Part shown: one piece after another, positions 1-12,580 of the stretch | Position numbering within the stretch: the stretch's first letter is position 1 | Layout of the letters: each line of letters starts with the position of its first letter | Assembly: GCA_022376515.1 (NCBI GenBank) | Contig: WTXI01000007.1 | Span: 682,001-746,000 of the forward strand | DNA length: 64,000 nucleotides | Reading direction: 5' to 3' | From: Lactifluus volemus | Lineage: Eukaryota > Basidiomycota > Agaricomycetes > Russulales > Russulaceae | The notes under the pieces: model-generated | The model's database searches: none | What the model was told of the DNA's origin: nothing | The model's input: the letters and a program-made list of their open reading frames with translations, nothing else | Translations under genes and position numbers: made by a program

Positions 1-1930
1 AAGGTGCTTTCATGCCCTCTTCCCGCGCCCTTTCTTCCGCGGACGAGGGTGGGCCTGCTCTAAAAAAGATGCGTTCTACGGCCCGTGGGGTAGAGAAGGC
101 GTCCAAATTGTTAGCCCCTGCAGACGACGCACGCTCCAAAAAGGCACGCGCACGCCCGGCCTTGACTCTTGTTAACCTCTTCTCATCTGCGGGCCGCCGT
201 CCCCAGCCTACGGCGGCGTCCTCCAGGCATGCGCCGGCAGCTGGCAACCGATCTGACCGAGACGGGAATGCTTCGGGTGTGGGCACGCGACGGAGTGCAC
301 GATTGAACAATAAACCACCAATACCGAGCAAGGTCAGTGTTCCCGTTTCGTGACGTATATGAAGCGACTAATCCATGCCTTAATATTTCAGCCCCCACCG
401 GCCCGAGACCGACGTCGGCTTCACGCACGGACACGGTCGCAATCGACTGGCTCTGAAGATGAACCGGTGCCCAGTGGAGATGCGATGCATTCACAATCGC
501 CTCAGTCAGTAACGCTATCGCCGCGGTCGGATACCTCACCGCCGCCGAGCAGCTGGACCGCATCGCAAGAACAGGCTGCGCAAGAAGCGTACGAAGCTGA
601 ACTGGCAGACCAATATATTTACGACCTGATGCGGCTGTTTGCTAGCGCTACGAGGGCACTGGCCATGTACAACACTGGGCTGTGCATGGAGGAACTGGAC
701 AAATTACCGCATGTTCATCAAAGATCACCATATGTGATGGCAATGGTGGGAAAAGCGCACTATGAGCGGACCGATTACACATCTGTACGTATTCCGCCGT
801 TTAAATGCTCAAACGATGCCCATTCGTGCGAATCCACGTTTACATCACGTGTTTACGTTTACACAGGCAGAACGCGCCTTCCAGGCAGTGAGGGCCCTGG
901 ACCCCTATCGGCTCTGGGACATGGAAGTCTATTCGACCTTGTTATGGCATCTCCAACGGCCAGTTCAGCTGTCCTTCTTGGCACAAGAGTTGCTGTCGAT
1001 CGAACCACGTTCCCCACAGGCGTGGATAGCGATAGGAAATACATTCTCGTTGCAGAAGGAGCGTGCCCAGGCGTTGACGTGCTTTCGACGTGCCCAGCAA
1101 CTGGACCCTACCTGCGCGTACGCGTTCACGCTTGCGGGGCACGAGTTCATTGACGAGGACCTCGACAAGGCCATTCTGTCGTTTCAGATGGCGCTTCGCG
1201 CGGATGCGCGGCATTATAACGCTTGGTACGTCCGCCCGGGCAACTTCCGAAATACCAGAGTTCTGATAGCGTTTGGCCTCACTTGGGATCGTGCATGCTT
1301 ATCTTGGGTACATGTATCTTTCACAGGTATGGACTGGGGACGTGTTATTTAAGAAAGTGCAAAATCCGTATGGCGGAGTATCACTATCGGATGGCAGCGG
1401 AGATTCATCCGAATAATGCGGTACTGCTCGGTTGCGTAGGCATGGTATGTTTTAAAGTCTGAGCGTGCGCTAGTTGAGTGTTGACTGAAATATTCGCTAG
1501 GCCGTAGAGAGGCGCGGGGATCGAGAAGGGGCCCTCGCCCTGTTCAATGAGGCAGTGAAACTGTCGCCGGAGAATGCGCTAGTGCGTTATCGTCGAGCGA
1601 AAATGCTTATCTGTATGAAGCGATATGAGGTGTGTGTTCGGCGTGGATCGAGTCACGATGACGACTATTCATATCTATCTATCACCCGTTTCCCCTGATC
1701 GATAGATTGCCGTGAGGGATCTAGAATACCTACGTGACTCGTCTCCAGACGAGTCGAACGTTATCTTTCAACTTGCAAGAGCGTACCGACTGATCGGGGA
1801 CGAAGTCAAATCTGCCCGTATGCTTGCTATCGCGAGGGACCTGTCACCGAAGAGTGCCAAGAAGATACAAAAGCTTCTGGAGACAATGAAAGACGAAGAG
1901 GTAGGAGGAGAGGAGATGGACGAGGGTTGA
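1..1930 (+). CDS. CDC27: APC/C subunit Cdc27/APC3 (TPR protein), 5' end outside window
   Basis: C-terminal part of the anaphase-promoting complex TPR subunit Cdc27/APC3/Nuc2, which helps bind coactivators in the ubiquitin ligase that triggers anaphase. The frame is open from the left edge, so the start lies upstream. A basic, low-complexity linker (about 12-580) is followed by tandem TPR units. Recognisable stretches are AERAFQAVRALDPYRLWDME, WIAIGNTFSLQKERAQAL, AFTLAGHEFIDEDLDKAI and GLGTCYLRKCKIRMAEYHYR, in the order and spacing of the Cdc27 C-terminal TPR array. The pieces lie in different frames joined by short introns (for example about 316-390, 785-866 and 1226-1325). The stop is TGA at 1928-1930 after an acidic tail. 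Family assignment is strong; intron edges are inferred by eye. Confidence 0.88.
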
Positions 1931-2644
1931 GTCGGCGTGCTCGAGGGTATATTGTATTGATTATTTCACTCTTGGACGTTGTTTTTTCGCAATATAAAAT
2001 GGTGTATTCACACGTCACCCTCCCTCGGCTTAAAGAAGCAGGATAAGAACAGTGAAACAAGGAGCGGAATGACGAACGAATGAGCCAACGCCGACGCAAA
2101 ATCACCTCTTTCGGAATTTTCGGAGGGGCCGAAGCCGATCTTGTCCGATTGTTGTGAACCATCAGCCGGGAATTTGGTCACGATATGTGACCTGAGCGAG
2201 TCACCCTTTGACGGCACGACCCCAATATAAGGGTCCACCAACCCCGCCTTACCGGTTTACTTAACTCCCCCGTCTACTTCGCTCCACCTCCTCCTTGGAC
2301 CCTCCATGTTCATTTGATTGTCCTCTTGTTCACCATCTCTTCCTCTCGATATAATCCCGTCCCCTGTCACCCCACTCCCTTAGACAGTGACGGCGGTTCA
2401 AAATCACCACCACCAGCATGGTTGACAAGCACGCCCGAAAGTCAAAGCACGGCACTATCCTTTTCGAACCCTTCATCGTATATCGTATACACCGCTGAAA
2501 GCGTAGCTCCATTCTCGTCTCATTCACCCCCATCTTGTGAGTGTCACCTCACTTTGTCGTTGACCAATGTAGTCTCCTTTTCTCAACTTTTGTCCAGCCC
2601 ATCTAGCAAAACTTCAATTATCCCCCCCATTCCCGCGTCATTCA
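1931..2644. promoter_or_regulatory. Intergenic region upstream of the 2645 gene
   Basis: About 700 bp between the APC3 stop and the next start codon. It contains a CCAAT-like and TATA-like run (CCAATATAAGG at about 2221-2231) followed by pyrimidine-rich sequence up to the start codon, as in many fungal promoters and 5' leaders. No convincing coding sequence is visible. The promoter role is inferred from position and base composition only. Confidence 0.35.
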
Positions 2645-3564
2645 ATGTCGTCGGACAACCAGAGCCTATCTCAAGTCACCCGGTCCAAGCTCAGCTCGGT
2701 CATTGGCGGAGGTGCCAAGGACAGCTGCAGCTTGCATCGCTGGGTCCTTCTCAAAAACTCGATCACACGTTTGCTGCCCAGCAGCACCGTCTCTTGCAGT
2801 CCTAAGAATACCTCTGAGGTCATTCCCACCTACAACTCCGACGCTGGTGATGAAGATGAAGAGGTGTGTTTCGAAGTAGAACACGACTCTTTCATCTATC
2901 CCGATGCCCGCAAACTTCTTGATAATCCCTGCAGCGTGAACGACGACAGCTCTGAGAGTCAATGGTTTGACTCGCTTCTAGAGTCGCTCGAACACGAAGA
3001 TTCTGCAGACCCCAATGAACCTGTTGCTCTTCTTCATGTCGGCGACGACGACGACGAGGATGATTTGTCTCTTTTAACCCCCTCAGCATCTCCCATGTCT
3101 TCCACCGATGACCTCGGCCACCCCGTGTATAATAATACTCCCATCTCTATGCCATACCCTGTTGTCTATCCACCCTACAATCCCCTTTGTTAAGTCTCCT
3201 CGAGCTTCAACCCCTTAATACCTCCCTTGACTCTGGCTATCCACCATTCAACGTTGCGCTACCTTATTACGCTGAGGATGACATCGACGACTTGCCTGTG
3301 CCGGACACGGTCGAGGACCTTTCGGATGACGAGTCCGATGCAGTTTCCACCCCCACTACGGATGTGCGCTTGCCGTCCATATCTCTTGTCGACACGAGTG
3401 CGAGGTCTTCGGAGCGCGCACGGTACCATGTTGACCCGCAGGTGTACGTTAACGCGGACAATTCCTATTTCCACCACCCCCTTGAGCTCGACCCCCTTCC
3501 ATTCCCCCACGATACTGTTACTTCCTCGCACGGCTTTGAGAGTGTCTACGCCCAAGAGTGCTAG
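2645..3564 (+). CDS. Acidic low-complexity protein of unknown function, apparent frameshift near 3187
   Basis: Not recognised. Two long open segments in different frames carry similar composition: 2645-3193 (starts MSSDNQSLSQ, includes a basic/hydrophobic patch LHRWVLLKNSITR and an acidic DDDDEDDLSLLTP run) and about 3187-3564 (PPFNVALPYYAEDDIDDLP, acidic, ends AQEC). The first segment stops at TAA right where the second begins, and the proline/tyrosine-rich character (PYPVVYPPYNP, then SGYPPFNV) carries across. A one-base shift in the CCCCTTTGTTAAG stretch at about 3182-3195 would join them; the one intron of plausible length I tested creates a stop. Composition suggests a largely disordered protein. 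Either a sequencing indel or a truncated gene. Confidence 0.6.
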
Positions 3565-3641
3565 TGCTTAGTGCTGGAGACAAGGACCCTTTCCCCACTA
3601 CTGTAAATATCCCATCCCATATCTGCATGCTTTCCTCTCTT

Positions 3642-3659
3642 CCCCCCCCCCCCCCCCCC
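3642..3659. repeat. Poly-C tract (18 nt)
   Basis: Uninterrupted run of 18 cytosines just 3' of the acidic-protein gene. Its length is liable to slippage in replication and to miscalling in sequencing. Confidence 0.95.
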
Positions 3660-4552
3660 TGCACTTTCGTATGACATATCTGACCACTTTCCATCTCTGC
3701 TTTCTTGTCGTTGACATTATTCTGTTTTTCCTTCGTTCTTCGGGAATTCTAGTTGCCAATCATCGGTCTTATTGATGTGCGTTGCTCGCGCGACTCTCTT
3801 CGCGTGTTTCCGCATCAACGCAAGTCTGGAACGTGATCGCGTGATCGCCGGCCACCATGGCAGTTGCTTGGGAGAACTATACCATAACAGGCAGGAACGA
3901 TAAGGGATCTGAGATACGGAGTTTAACTTTGCACATCCCTGGCACTGACATGATTTCACAATGCCGTGACAATGCCGTGGCTTACGGTCTTACCTCTCTG
4001 GTTGACAAGTATTGTGGTTGTAAGGGTGTCTTGGTAGCAGAACAATGTGAGAGGTCTCTTAAACCAGTCTAGTCATCGGAGACAACGAAGCCGCGGGAAC
4101 AAAAAATTGCCAAACACGGGGACCGACCCGAGAAAAAAAATGGAGGTACCTTTACCGGACAGTTCCGCGCGTCAAAGCTCTATCGGTTGCCTACAACCGG
4201 TACGGGGTTTTCCTTTCCCACCGTTTCCCATCCAAATGCCAAATAATTACTTAGGCCTATGGTACTCAAAATCTATTTGACTAAGCCCCCTTCTGCGCGG
4301 GAAATACGGGCTTTTATCCTTTGGAACACCGTGTCGTGTAAGGGTTCCCCGTGGGTGCCCCCCCCCCCGTTTCCTCTCGGCAAAAGCCAGCCAACTTTTG
4401 CTGAACCGGCATTTGACGGTTGACGCGCGTTGACGGTTCATTGTTTACGGAAGGGACGCGGAGCGCCCGGAGTGGGGCGTGATGTGTTTCAAATGTTTAC
4501 GCATACACTGGTGAGACCCAATTGAGCTGCTGAGGGGGCAGCAGGTGAGTTA

Positions 4553-4597
4553 CAGTATGTGTATGTGTATGTGTATGTGGGGGGGGGGGGGGGGGGG
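4553..4597. repeat. (GTATGT)n microsatellite plus poly-G (19 nt)
   Basis: About four GTATGT units run directly into 19 consecutive guanines (4579-4597). The G run could form quadruplex-type structures. No gene overlaps it. Confidence 0.93.
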
Positions 4598-7432
4598 ACC
4601 GGTGAGGTTAGGAACTTATTGTTGTTGTTTAGATGAAATTTAAAAAGTTGGGGTGATAATCATAAAATGATGGCCTATCACAAAAGTCGCTCGCTCGGTC
4701 CTTGTAGCAGGGGGGGGGTCTGGTCTCATGCTCTGAGGGGTGGTGCCATACAAAGTATAATGATCCCAGTCATGGGCTCGATCAGCGCGAACTTGAGAGT
4801 AAGTGGCTGTCTGCCTGGAGGTAAGTGGCTGGTCTGTTGAGGTTGGAGTAAAATCCCCCCCCCACCCCTCGCTCCGAGTTCCGAGATACTGTACAGGGTT
4901 ACAGTACAACTCCCCGGCCGCCCACATTCGGCTCCGGCCCATCGGTCGGTGGCAATTCCCGTGCGGCGCGGCGCGGGTGTAGTGTGTGTACAGGCCCTTT
5001 TTCAGGTTCACTCGAGTTTTTGTTCCAGCGTCAAACAAAGACAGGGCGCCTTTTGTCCGAAAACCCCCCCCCCAAAAAAAAAGCTGTAAAGACTTAGGCG
5101 ACATTTGCAAGATACAGTGGTGTACTGTATTGCTAATTTATTTATTTTTTACATACATATGAGAGACTTGGTGCCCCGCTTCCTCCATGAACAAGCAGGT
5201 ATACTTGATGACTCCACTACCACTCTATCTACCAATCGCGTTTTGTTGCCGCAATGTGTTGGTTTTTTGACTCGTACAAAAAGAAACGCGACTCATCATC
5301 GATGCGTCATCATCGCCGGTTCTGAATCATTTCTGCCTCCTCGAAAGTGTTTAATAACTTTGTTTTGTTTGGTGATCGACGATCAATAGAAAAATAAAAA
5401 TAAAAATACAACAACAGATCACGCCAAGAGGTCCATACACCGCCGCCGCGAAAAGTTAAGTTGCGGACTGCGCATGCCGTCTTTGATTATTTTTATCGGT
5501 TATGAGACCCGTTGCGTTTACAGCAATCAGGGTCTTCACACTTGTTGTGAGGACCCCCTTGTATAGAGCGCTGTGCAAAAATGGTGGCGGCGCTTACTGG
5601 CTCTCAGCCCTGAAATTCGGTGTTATTTTAGTAGACAGACACAGACACATCATCAAGCGCCTGACGATCTTCTGCTGCCGCTCTTGACACTGACAGGCCC
5701 CACGGTAGAAGCAGTGTGACTCGTACGGTAGTAGTAGTAGTAACGTGGGGTTGTGGGCGGTGCTGCTGTACGCGCGCTCAGAGAGAGGAAACAATTGACA
5801 TGCGTCACGGAAAGGCTGCGTGCTTCGCGGAAACGGCGATAGAGAGGAGGAAATGGAACTGCAATTTTGAATCATCATCGTCACATTTTTACGATGTGGT
5901 GGTGTTCGAAACCGTTTTTGGTCTCAATTTGCAATTTAGAGAGTATAGGTAAAGTTTATATATGGGGAAAAACCCGAGTTTTCGCTTCAGTTGGGGGTCT
6001 AGACTCTAGAGTGCTCGATGCTGACGGCATGATAATGGGGTATGGTCAATAAGAAGGTATCCGTTTATCCTTTAACGTTTGCGAGATAGGACCGAACGGA
6101 CAAACTACGAAAAAAAAAAAGACCCTTATCAGCGTTGTTTGTCTCGCCACCACCATTAGAAGAAGAAAAGGGGGCGACAATCGACTCTGTAATAGTAGAG
6201 AATCGTTGGGAGAGATCTGCAAGCAGGCGTCAAAATGAGTGTGATGGATTTCCTTAGAAACCTTCCGATGATTCGCCCTCTGGTACTATTACCCCCTAGC
6301 TGCGGGCTTTAGTGGCTGAGCCAATCAAATGACAGGAAAGAACTGCGGTATCTTGTCAATTAGTCGAAGATCTCTTTTTTAAATGTGGTAATGTGAATAC
6401 TTTGTAAACGGTTTTCCTTATCTCGAGTCCTCTTTTGATATACTACTGCGACCATGAGTCTTGACCATTTCCGCTAGATTACTACAAGTAGTCGGAGAAT
6501 TTACGGGATATCTCATATCTTCATTGCCTGCCCCCCTTCCCTTCCAATTCTATTACGTCTTCTGGTCAGCCTCTTATGAGGATCAGGTGGGCGAGGGCGT
6601 AAATGACGCAAAGCAAAAGCTCTCAGTTTTCGACCGCCTTCCTAATAACGAAGCGCAAAACAGTCACGCCGGCACCGTGTTCCTTACCATTCAAGGCAGA
6701 GACTATCGATTGTTGGGGCGTGCCAGTGTCCACACAAGGCAAGGCATTCCATTCCTTTGTGATCATGCGGATAAGCTAGCCATCGGAGAAGATCCAGTGA
6801 ATTTCCTGTCGTTTCCTCGAATCTGCCAACGAGAGCGGAGCTCCGGGAAGACATGTACTGTAGTGGATCCCACGAAAACCGAAACCAGTTTACGCCTCTG
6901 ACGGTTTGTATACTAGTAGGCCTAGGGCTAGCCCCACAACTCCCCACAACGTCATGGGGAAATGGCGCACTGTAGGTGCGCGTGTGTCTTGTATGTTTCC
7001 AGCTTCTTTTGAACCTGAAACCTTCTATCTTCTATAACCTAAGTTCCCAGTTGGCGATAATGGCGGAGAGAGAGCCCGGTACCTTTCCTTGGCTCTTCAC
7101 GCCCTTCACCAAGTTCTGACGGCGCTTACGCGAGGTATCGCCGGGAAACACGTAGAACTCGCCCCCCCCCTCGCGCAAGGCTGACATGTCATCAGACCAG
7201 TACTGATTCTAGAATCCAGGGTCCTACTAGTGCTCACGGAAATGGCGGTCTCTATACAAAACTTTAGAGTTTAACCTCGGGACAACAAGTCTTCTTATAC
7301 TCCTATTTATGTTACACCGTTGGGTCCTATCGAGCTTGGAGAATACAGCTTTACAGCGTGTAACGTGTGCGTTTGTGTGCGGCAGGTGGCAATACGAACA
7401 GATGGAAACCCCCCTCCCCCCCTTCTCGCCAA

Positions 7433-8195
7433 TTACAATTTCTGTATCGCCCAGAGGTCATCACCCACGTAGGTGACCGACTCGACCGCGACGCCCTTGT
7501 TGACAGCCTTCATCTCTTCCGTCCCGAGCTTCGTGAACCCAATTCCGACCGCAAACTCCTTACCCTCCGCATCAAACGCGATAGGAGTACCCGCTGGCAG
7601 CGCAGCTTCTGCAGGTGGGAGCCAACCGCCCGCGGACGTCAGGCCGGGACACATCATGTGCGCGCCACCAAGCAAGAAGCGGATCGCGCCGCGGTCGATA
7701 CGGACATGAGGAAGGATGGATGGATCTTAATAAAGCGGCAAAATCGAATGGGTGGGAGGTGAGGAGGTGAGGAATGGGAGCAATATGATAGCCTCGGCCC
7801 CTCCCCACGTAAAAAAAAACTTACATTTGTGGAGTAAACGCAAAGTTGGGAAATAAGGACCGTCAAAGTGTTGAAAGAATAGGGGCTCGCCGTGTAGAGC
7901 GTAGATGGAGAGATGATCTCTGCTAATGAAAAAAGGTGAAACAGGAAATTATGGTATTTTTTTGATGTGCGACCAACCATTTTACGTGCACGATCGACTC
8001 TTTCTTTGGCCATATCTCCTCTAACGTTTCTGCATCAACCTTCCATGAGAAAAGAATAGCCGATCGGATGCCTCGTTGAACAGAAGACTTGACGGGTGTT
8101 TGGCCTGTAATATCACTAGATGGCTGAAATCTCTCCTTTTCTCTCCATATGACTGATCACGAGTAACAAGGTTGACGGACTTACTTTTTGAACAT
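7433..8195 (-). CDS. TMA20: Translation machinery-associated protein 20 / MCT-1 (PUA domain)
   Basis: Orthologue of yeast Tma20 / human MCTS1, which with Tma22/DENR recycles 40S subunits and aids re-initiation. Four exons assemble in frame: 8195-8185 (an 11-nt coding start, MFKK), 8130-7978, 7922-7825 and 7725-7433, totalling 555 nt or 184 residues, the usual family size. Landmarks are QTPVKSSVQRGIRSAIL near the N-terminus, HLSIYALHGEPLFFQHFDGP in the middle, and a PUA domain with IDRGAIRFLLGGAHMMCPGL and GIGFTKLGTEEMKAVNKG at the C-terminus. Introns are 54, 55 and 99 nt; the first acceptor (GGAGAG) lacks a pyrimidine tract but is the one that restores MFKKF. An ACGCGT lies about 20 nt upstream of the start (8217-8222). 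No frame break. Confidence 0.93.
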
Positions 8196-8591
8196 CCCGG
8201 GTGGAGTAGCACGGCAACGCGTGTTGTAGCGACTGTTTTTAGTACGTTTTCGTTCAGAGTGTGCGATCGGTGACACGATAACGATGTGAATTCATTCACG
8301 TGACGGAAACTGAAGTTCATCATCTAACCGAATCAATACATCCGAAGATACAAATTCGTTCTTGTAATCGAAGGCTTCGTTTAGTGTTACATCCAAAATA
8401 TGACAGGCGCAGCAAAAGAGCAAATAGCGACGTGAAATAGCGAAGTGGCGGACAATGAACGAGGGTGGACGGGGCAAGGGGGAGGGGAACGAGTGGGTTA
8501 TGATGATGTCAATGTAATCGTTTAAAGGAAACGAGAACAAGAGTATAGGGAATCGTAAGATGTCATGAGATTTCGCGGCACCCTCAAAGGT

Positions 8592-11500
8592 TCAAATGTC
8601 CTCATCCTTATCTTCTAATTGCGACGGTTTGAGCATTCCTGGAATCTTCAAGGCAGCTTCACGTTCCAGCTGCGCCTTGCGCGCCGCCTCTGCCTCCTTT
8701 TCATCCGAGAAGAGCTCTGCATTGTCGTCCGAGAATTCTTTCAGCTGAATGAGGAAATCACGTAGGGCCAGCTTGAAGCGATTGACGTCCGAGTGATATT
8801 CTGCCAGATTGAGTACGAAAACCATAATGTCCGAGCTACGATAGAGTTAGAATAGGCAAGACAAGTCGGAGTACACGGCGTACCTCGACGCATGAGGGAA
8901 CGCAGACTTCAACAAGTTGGCGGTATAATCACGAGCAAACTTGGCATTCGTCATGTTGGGATCATTGACGACGGCCGAGTCGAACAGAGGAGCCTGTATT
9001 GTGTCTGTCGCAACCAACTGGACCATACGAGCCAGGAGCATGCTTTGCAATTTGAATCCGCTCTTGTGATCTGCATCGGTCAAGACGAAGAATGTATCCT
9101 GCAGTATGCTAAGATAGTACTGTTGGAAGAACTGGTTCGCTATTTGAGCGTCTGCGGCGGCGAAGTTGTTGATGATTTCCAGGCATACTGCCGCGGAGAT
9201 GAACAAAACACGACAAGTCACCAAATCGGGCAAACGTACGATTCAAGCCGGTCTCGGCAATGTCTCTCATGGTATGTTTGATCGCCCACACAATGCTATC
9301 AATGAAGAGCTTAAACTGCTGTGGAAGAAGGCCCAGCAATGCTAATTTTTTCTTTCGTCAAGCCAAATGCCGACTGTTAAAAGTAGTCGTCGACGTACCT
9401 GGGAAGCAGTTCAGGTTGATTGCTCGCAAAAGCTTGAAGAATCCAACGCGATGTTCAGGGAACTCTGCAAAGTCTTGGTTGATCATGTTAAGTGTAGGCT
9501 CGAAGACTGCTTCAAGAATCGGGGGGACTTGGGGCGTGAGCAAATTCTAGGAAACAATGAGTCATCTTCTCGGTGTAATAACGATATACCTACGCCCAGC
9601 CGTGAAGTGATTGTCGACATCACATTCAGAACCTCCGCATCACGAGCCTCCGGCACATTACGATGATAGTCACCGAGGATTGCGTCCAACAGCGGCGGAA
9701 TCATGCTGTTGTTAACAGCCTCGAGATCTTCTGCTTTGCGAATGTATGTCTCGACTAGTTTGAGAATCTCCTTTTTGACTGTCCGCAGCTGACGGATTTT
9801 CGGTGTCTTCGTAGCGATTTGCCCTATCACGCATGTCATATCAGAGATAGGTCGTAATGAGTACCGATTAGGACTGACCGTCTTTTGCAACCGTCTCGCT
9901 GATGATACCACTGACTGCACGATACAGTCCTAACATGTCCATGTATATAAGGCCAATTTGGGGGAGGAAGAAACTGCCGATGGAGGTGCAAGCTGCGACG
10001 TTGGTTTTGAGAACATTCGACAGAATACGCAGATTGTCAGAATTGCTGAGGACATCCTTGTTTGCGGCAGCCTGAGCCATAAGGGACTCCCACTAATTTA
10101 CGCGGTTAGGAAAACAAACTTGGGTATATAGAATGACGGCAACTGACAGCAGCGTTGGGAAGCTCCATCAACTTCGCTATGAGTTTCTCTTGCTGAGGCT
10201 TGTTTGGTTGCGCCGAGATCATGTAACCGACAGCTTCGTAAAACGTATGGACTTGCTGTGGGGTGAGATCCACCGTGATTCTGTGGAGTAGCCTTAAGAT
10301 TTCATCCACAAAGGGATCTTGCTCCTGGCTCTGTTGCATGACAAAGTGACGCCGGCATTTCTGTGCGATTTTGATGAATGTGTCGCACGCCATATCCTGC
10401 ACACCTTCGTGTGTTTCATGCATGAATTCGAATAGCTTGTTGACGACAGTTTTAAGGAATTTCCAGTGTGCTTTCAGGAAACGTGGATACTGTCCAACAA
10501 TATACATGATATCGGACGCCACAACAGCCTTGTTGTCTTTGCCACGCTTGATTTCGCAGAGGCCGAGAAGATCCTTAATGACGGTGACCAGGAAACGTTT
10601 TTCGGTCTCTTCGTCTAGAAGGGGATGAGATTGAGCTCAAATTTGACAAACGGAGAACGCACTCATCGCCCCGGAAATCGATCCGATAGCCCAACAGAGC
10701 GTGTTCAAGTTTTGCCATGACCACTCTGTGCCGTCGACTTGTTTCGCGAGCTTCTCAGTAAGGATATTTTCCGTGTCGGCGACATCCAAATGGGTAAGAT
10801 ACACCAAGAGTTCGCGCATTGACTTGTAGAGAACAATGGTATCCGACTCTTTCATGAATTCACGAACGATTTCGCCCTCTTCGTTCTCAACAATCAGGAC
10901 CTGTTTGATATTTTAAGTTGTATGTGCGACAGCGTCAAGTAGAAGAACACGAACCTCTTCAGGTTTGACCATTTTTTCAATAACAACAAGTCGCAGGTTT
11001 GACAGGACGTCAGAATAAATATTTTTTCTTAGGGATACACCATTAAGCATATTATGAGCGCCATTGGATCCACCCAGGCTGAGACCCATGAGGAGACCAC
11101 TGTCACCGATGGGTAAGCTCTGGATTTCGTCGTACAATTCAGCGACAAGTTGAGCCAGTACTCCAGACAGATCTTGAATATTTCGCGCTCATCGACTTGC
11201 GATATCTTGACCATGTACAGGTGTGCATTCAGCAAAACGTCCTGGGTTCGCTCGTTTTCAACAGTCCGTAGATGATTCTGAAGGAAGTTGCCAAGGAAGA
11301 GCGCGAGACTAAGGATAAACTCTTGACCGGCATCATTCGAGTGTGCATATGCCTGGGCAATGTTTGTGTTGGGAGGCACCATTCGGTTAATGGCCGTCAT
11401 GACCATCTCGAAGAGGGAGACGAATTTTGGGTCATATTCAGGACCAACATTGAGAGCAGCAACTTCAGCGAGACATTTCAAGGTGAGGTTGCGGAAGTCA

Positions 11501-12580
11501 GGTGCTTCGAGAAACTACAGGAAAGAGACCAGTCAACAACAGCGGAAGAAGTCACAAAGAGAAGGCTCACGCGTTGGATGAGAACATCCACGATCGTGGT
11601 CTCGAAAATGTAGCCCAAAGGGATCCAGTTCAAGAAGCGAAGTAATGTTTCAAGAGTAGCTTTCACCAAGACGTTTTGGTAGCCTCCTCCAAGATCTCCG
11701 CGCAGAGTTTGAAGATTTCTGAAAACTCGCCGCACATTTGGTTCTTGAGATTCTTGATCTTTGTCTGGGTCAATTGCTCGGCTGAATAATCGAAAACTTC
11801 TTCGGATAGAAGCCTGAGGATGACCATGTTGTTCTCGCAGAGAGAGAGGTTCGTCTTGCAAGATTCGACGAGCTCAGGGATGAACGTTGGCCAGTTGTGG
11901 GGCCACTCCTGTTTCAAGATCTGTGGGCGCGTGGTAAGCGCGACGCGACGCCATAGGAAGAGCTGACAGACTTGGACCAACGCTAGGTTGAGCTTGTTAA
12001 TATATGTCTTCTCTCTGCGCAAGGTTGCTTCGTCTGAAGCGACCTTCACAGTGATACCAATGACAAAGTTACGAACACCTAGGTTTGTAAGAATCTGATA
12101 ATGAAACTGGTATACAAATTTAACGCGTACCTTGACGTTGCGCCTCTGGAAGTGTTTTCCACCGGGTGGTGACCAATCTCTCCAGTATTTGCAACCCGAT
12201 GAACTGAGATTGCTTCACGTCAGTCGCTCACGCAAGATCCGAACTTATGACGCACCTTTGTTTGAGGATATGATGACCGTTCCATGATATCCGGTACTCG
12301 TGTCCAAGCATCCGGATGTTCTTGAAATTGCGTCAGGATTTGCTGTGCTATTTGTTGCTAATGAAGAGGGTAGATAAAGTGTGAGGTGGTGAGGGAAAGA
12401 TGGCAAAAGTAAAATTACTAACATCCTTTCCTCCTGAACCAGAATAAAGTGCCATGACGACATTATCCATGAGGGTAATGTCAAATTCTCGCGAGAAATC
12501 CAGCAGAGCCTGTCAAGGAACGCGGATAAACTTTAGTACGAAAATAGAAGGAAAGAAAGGATAAGTAAACTCGCCTCCAT
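8592..12580 (-). CDS. CRM1: Exportin-1 (CRM1/XPO1), nuclear export receptor
   Basis: Karyopherin-beta that binds leucine-rich export signals together with Ran-GTP. Coding exons span most of the locus. The N-terminus reads ME plus [20 protein letters not shown]; then [20 protein letters not shown] and [19 protein letters not shown] (importin-beta N-terminal region); [14 protein letters not shown] and [20 protein letters not shown] in the cargo-groove HEAT repeats; and an acidic C-terminus ending in DKDEDI. The start exon contributes only ATG GAG (12580-12575). The next intron (12574-12510, 65 nt) has a GC donor (GCGAGT) and a good CTAA branch region. The groove cysteine that leptomycin B alkylates in sensitive species is present (codon 10696-10694). 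Divergent from SPC24. Internal intron edges were not all resolved. Confidence 0.93.

Larger units (their letters stand above)
3565..7432. other. Gene-poor, homopolymer-rich intergenic region
   Basis: Almost 4 kb without a supported gene. It holds an 18-C run (3642-3659), C runs near 4364 and 5064, a GTATGT repeat followed by 19 G (about 4553-4597), an A/T-rich patch (about 5391-5411) and other short tracts. Open frames here are short, lack recognisable motifs and overlap low-complexity sequence. A 440-nt open frame at 6461-6901 starts from a non-ATG codon and matches nothing I know. Confidence 0.5.

Noticed and set aside
4640..5110. 156-codon open frame on the minus strand
   Set aside because: Runs through poly-C/G tracts; composition is low complexity and no domain is visible.
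6461..6901. 146-codon open frame on the plus strand
   Set aside because: Begins at a non-ATG codon in a gene-poor region, has no recognisable motif and no splice-linked partner; the nearby ATG is followed by an early stop.
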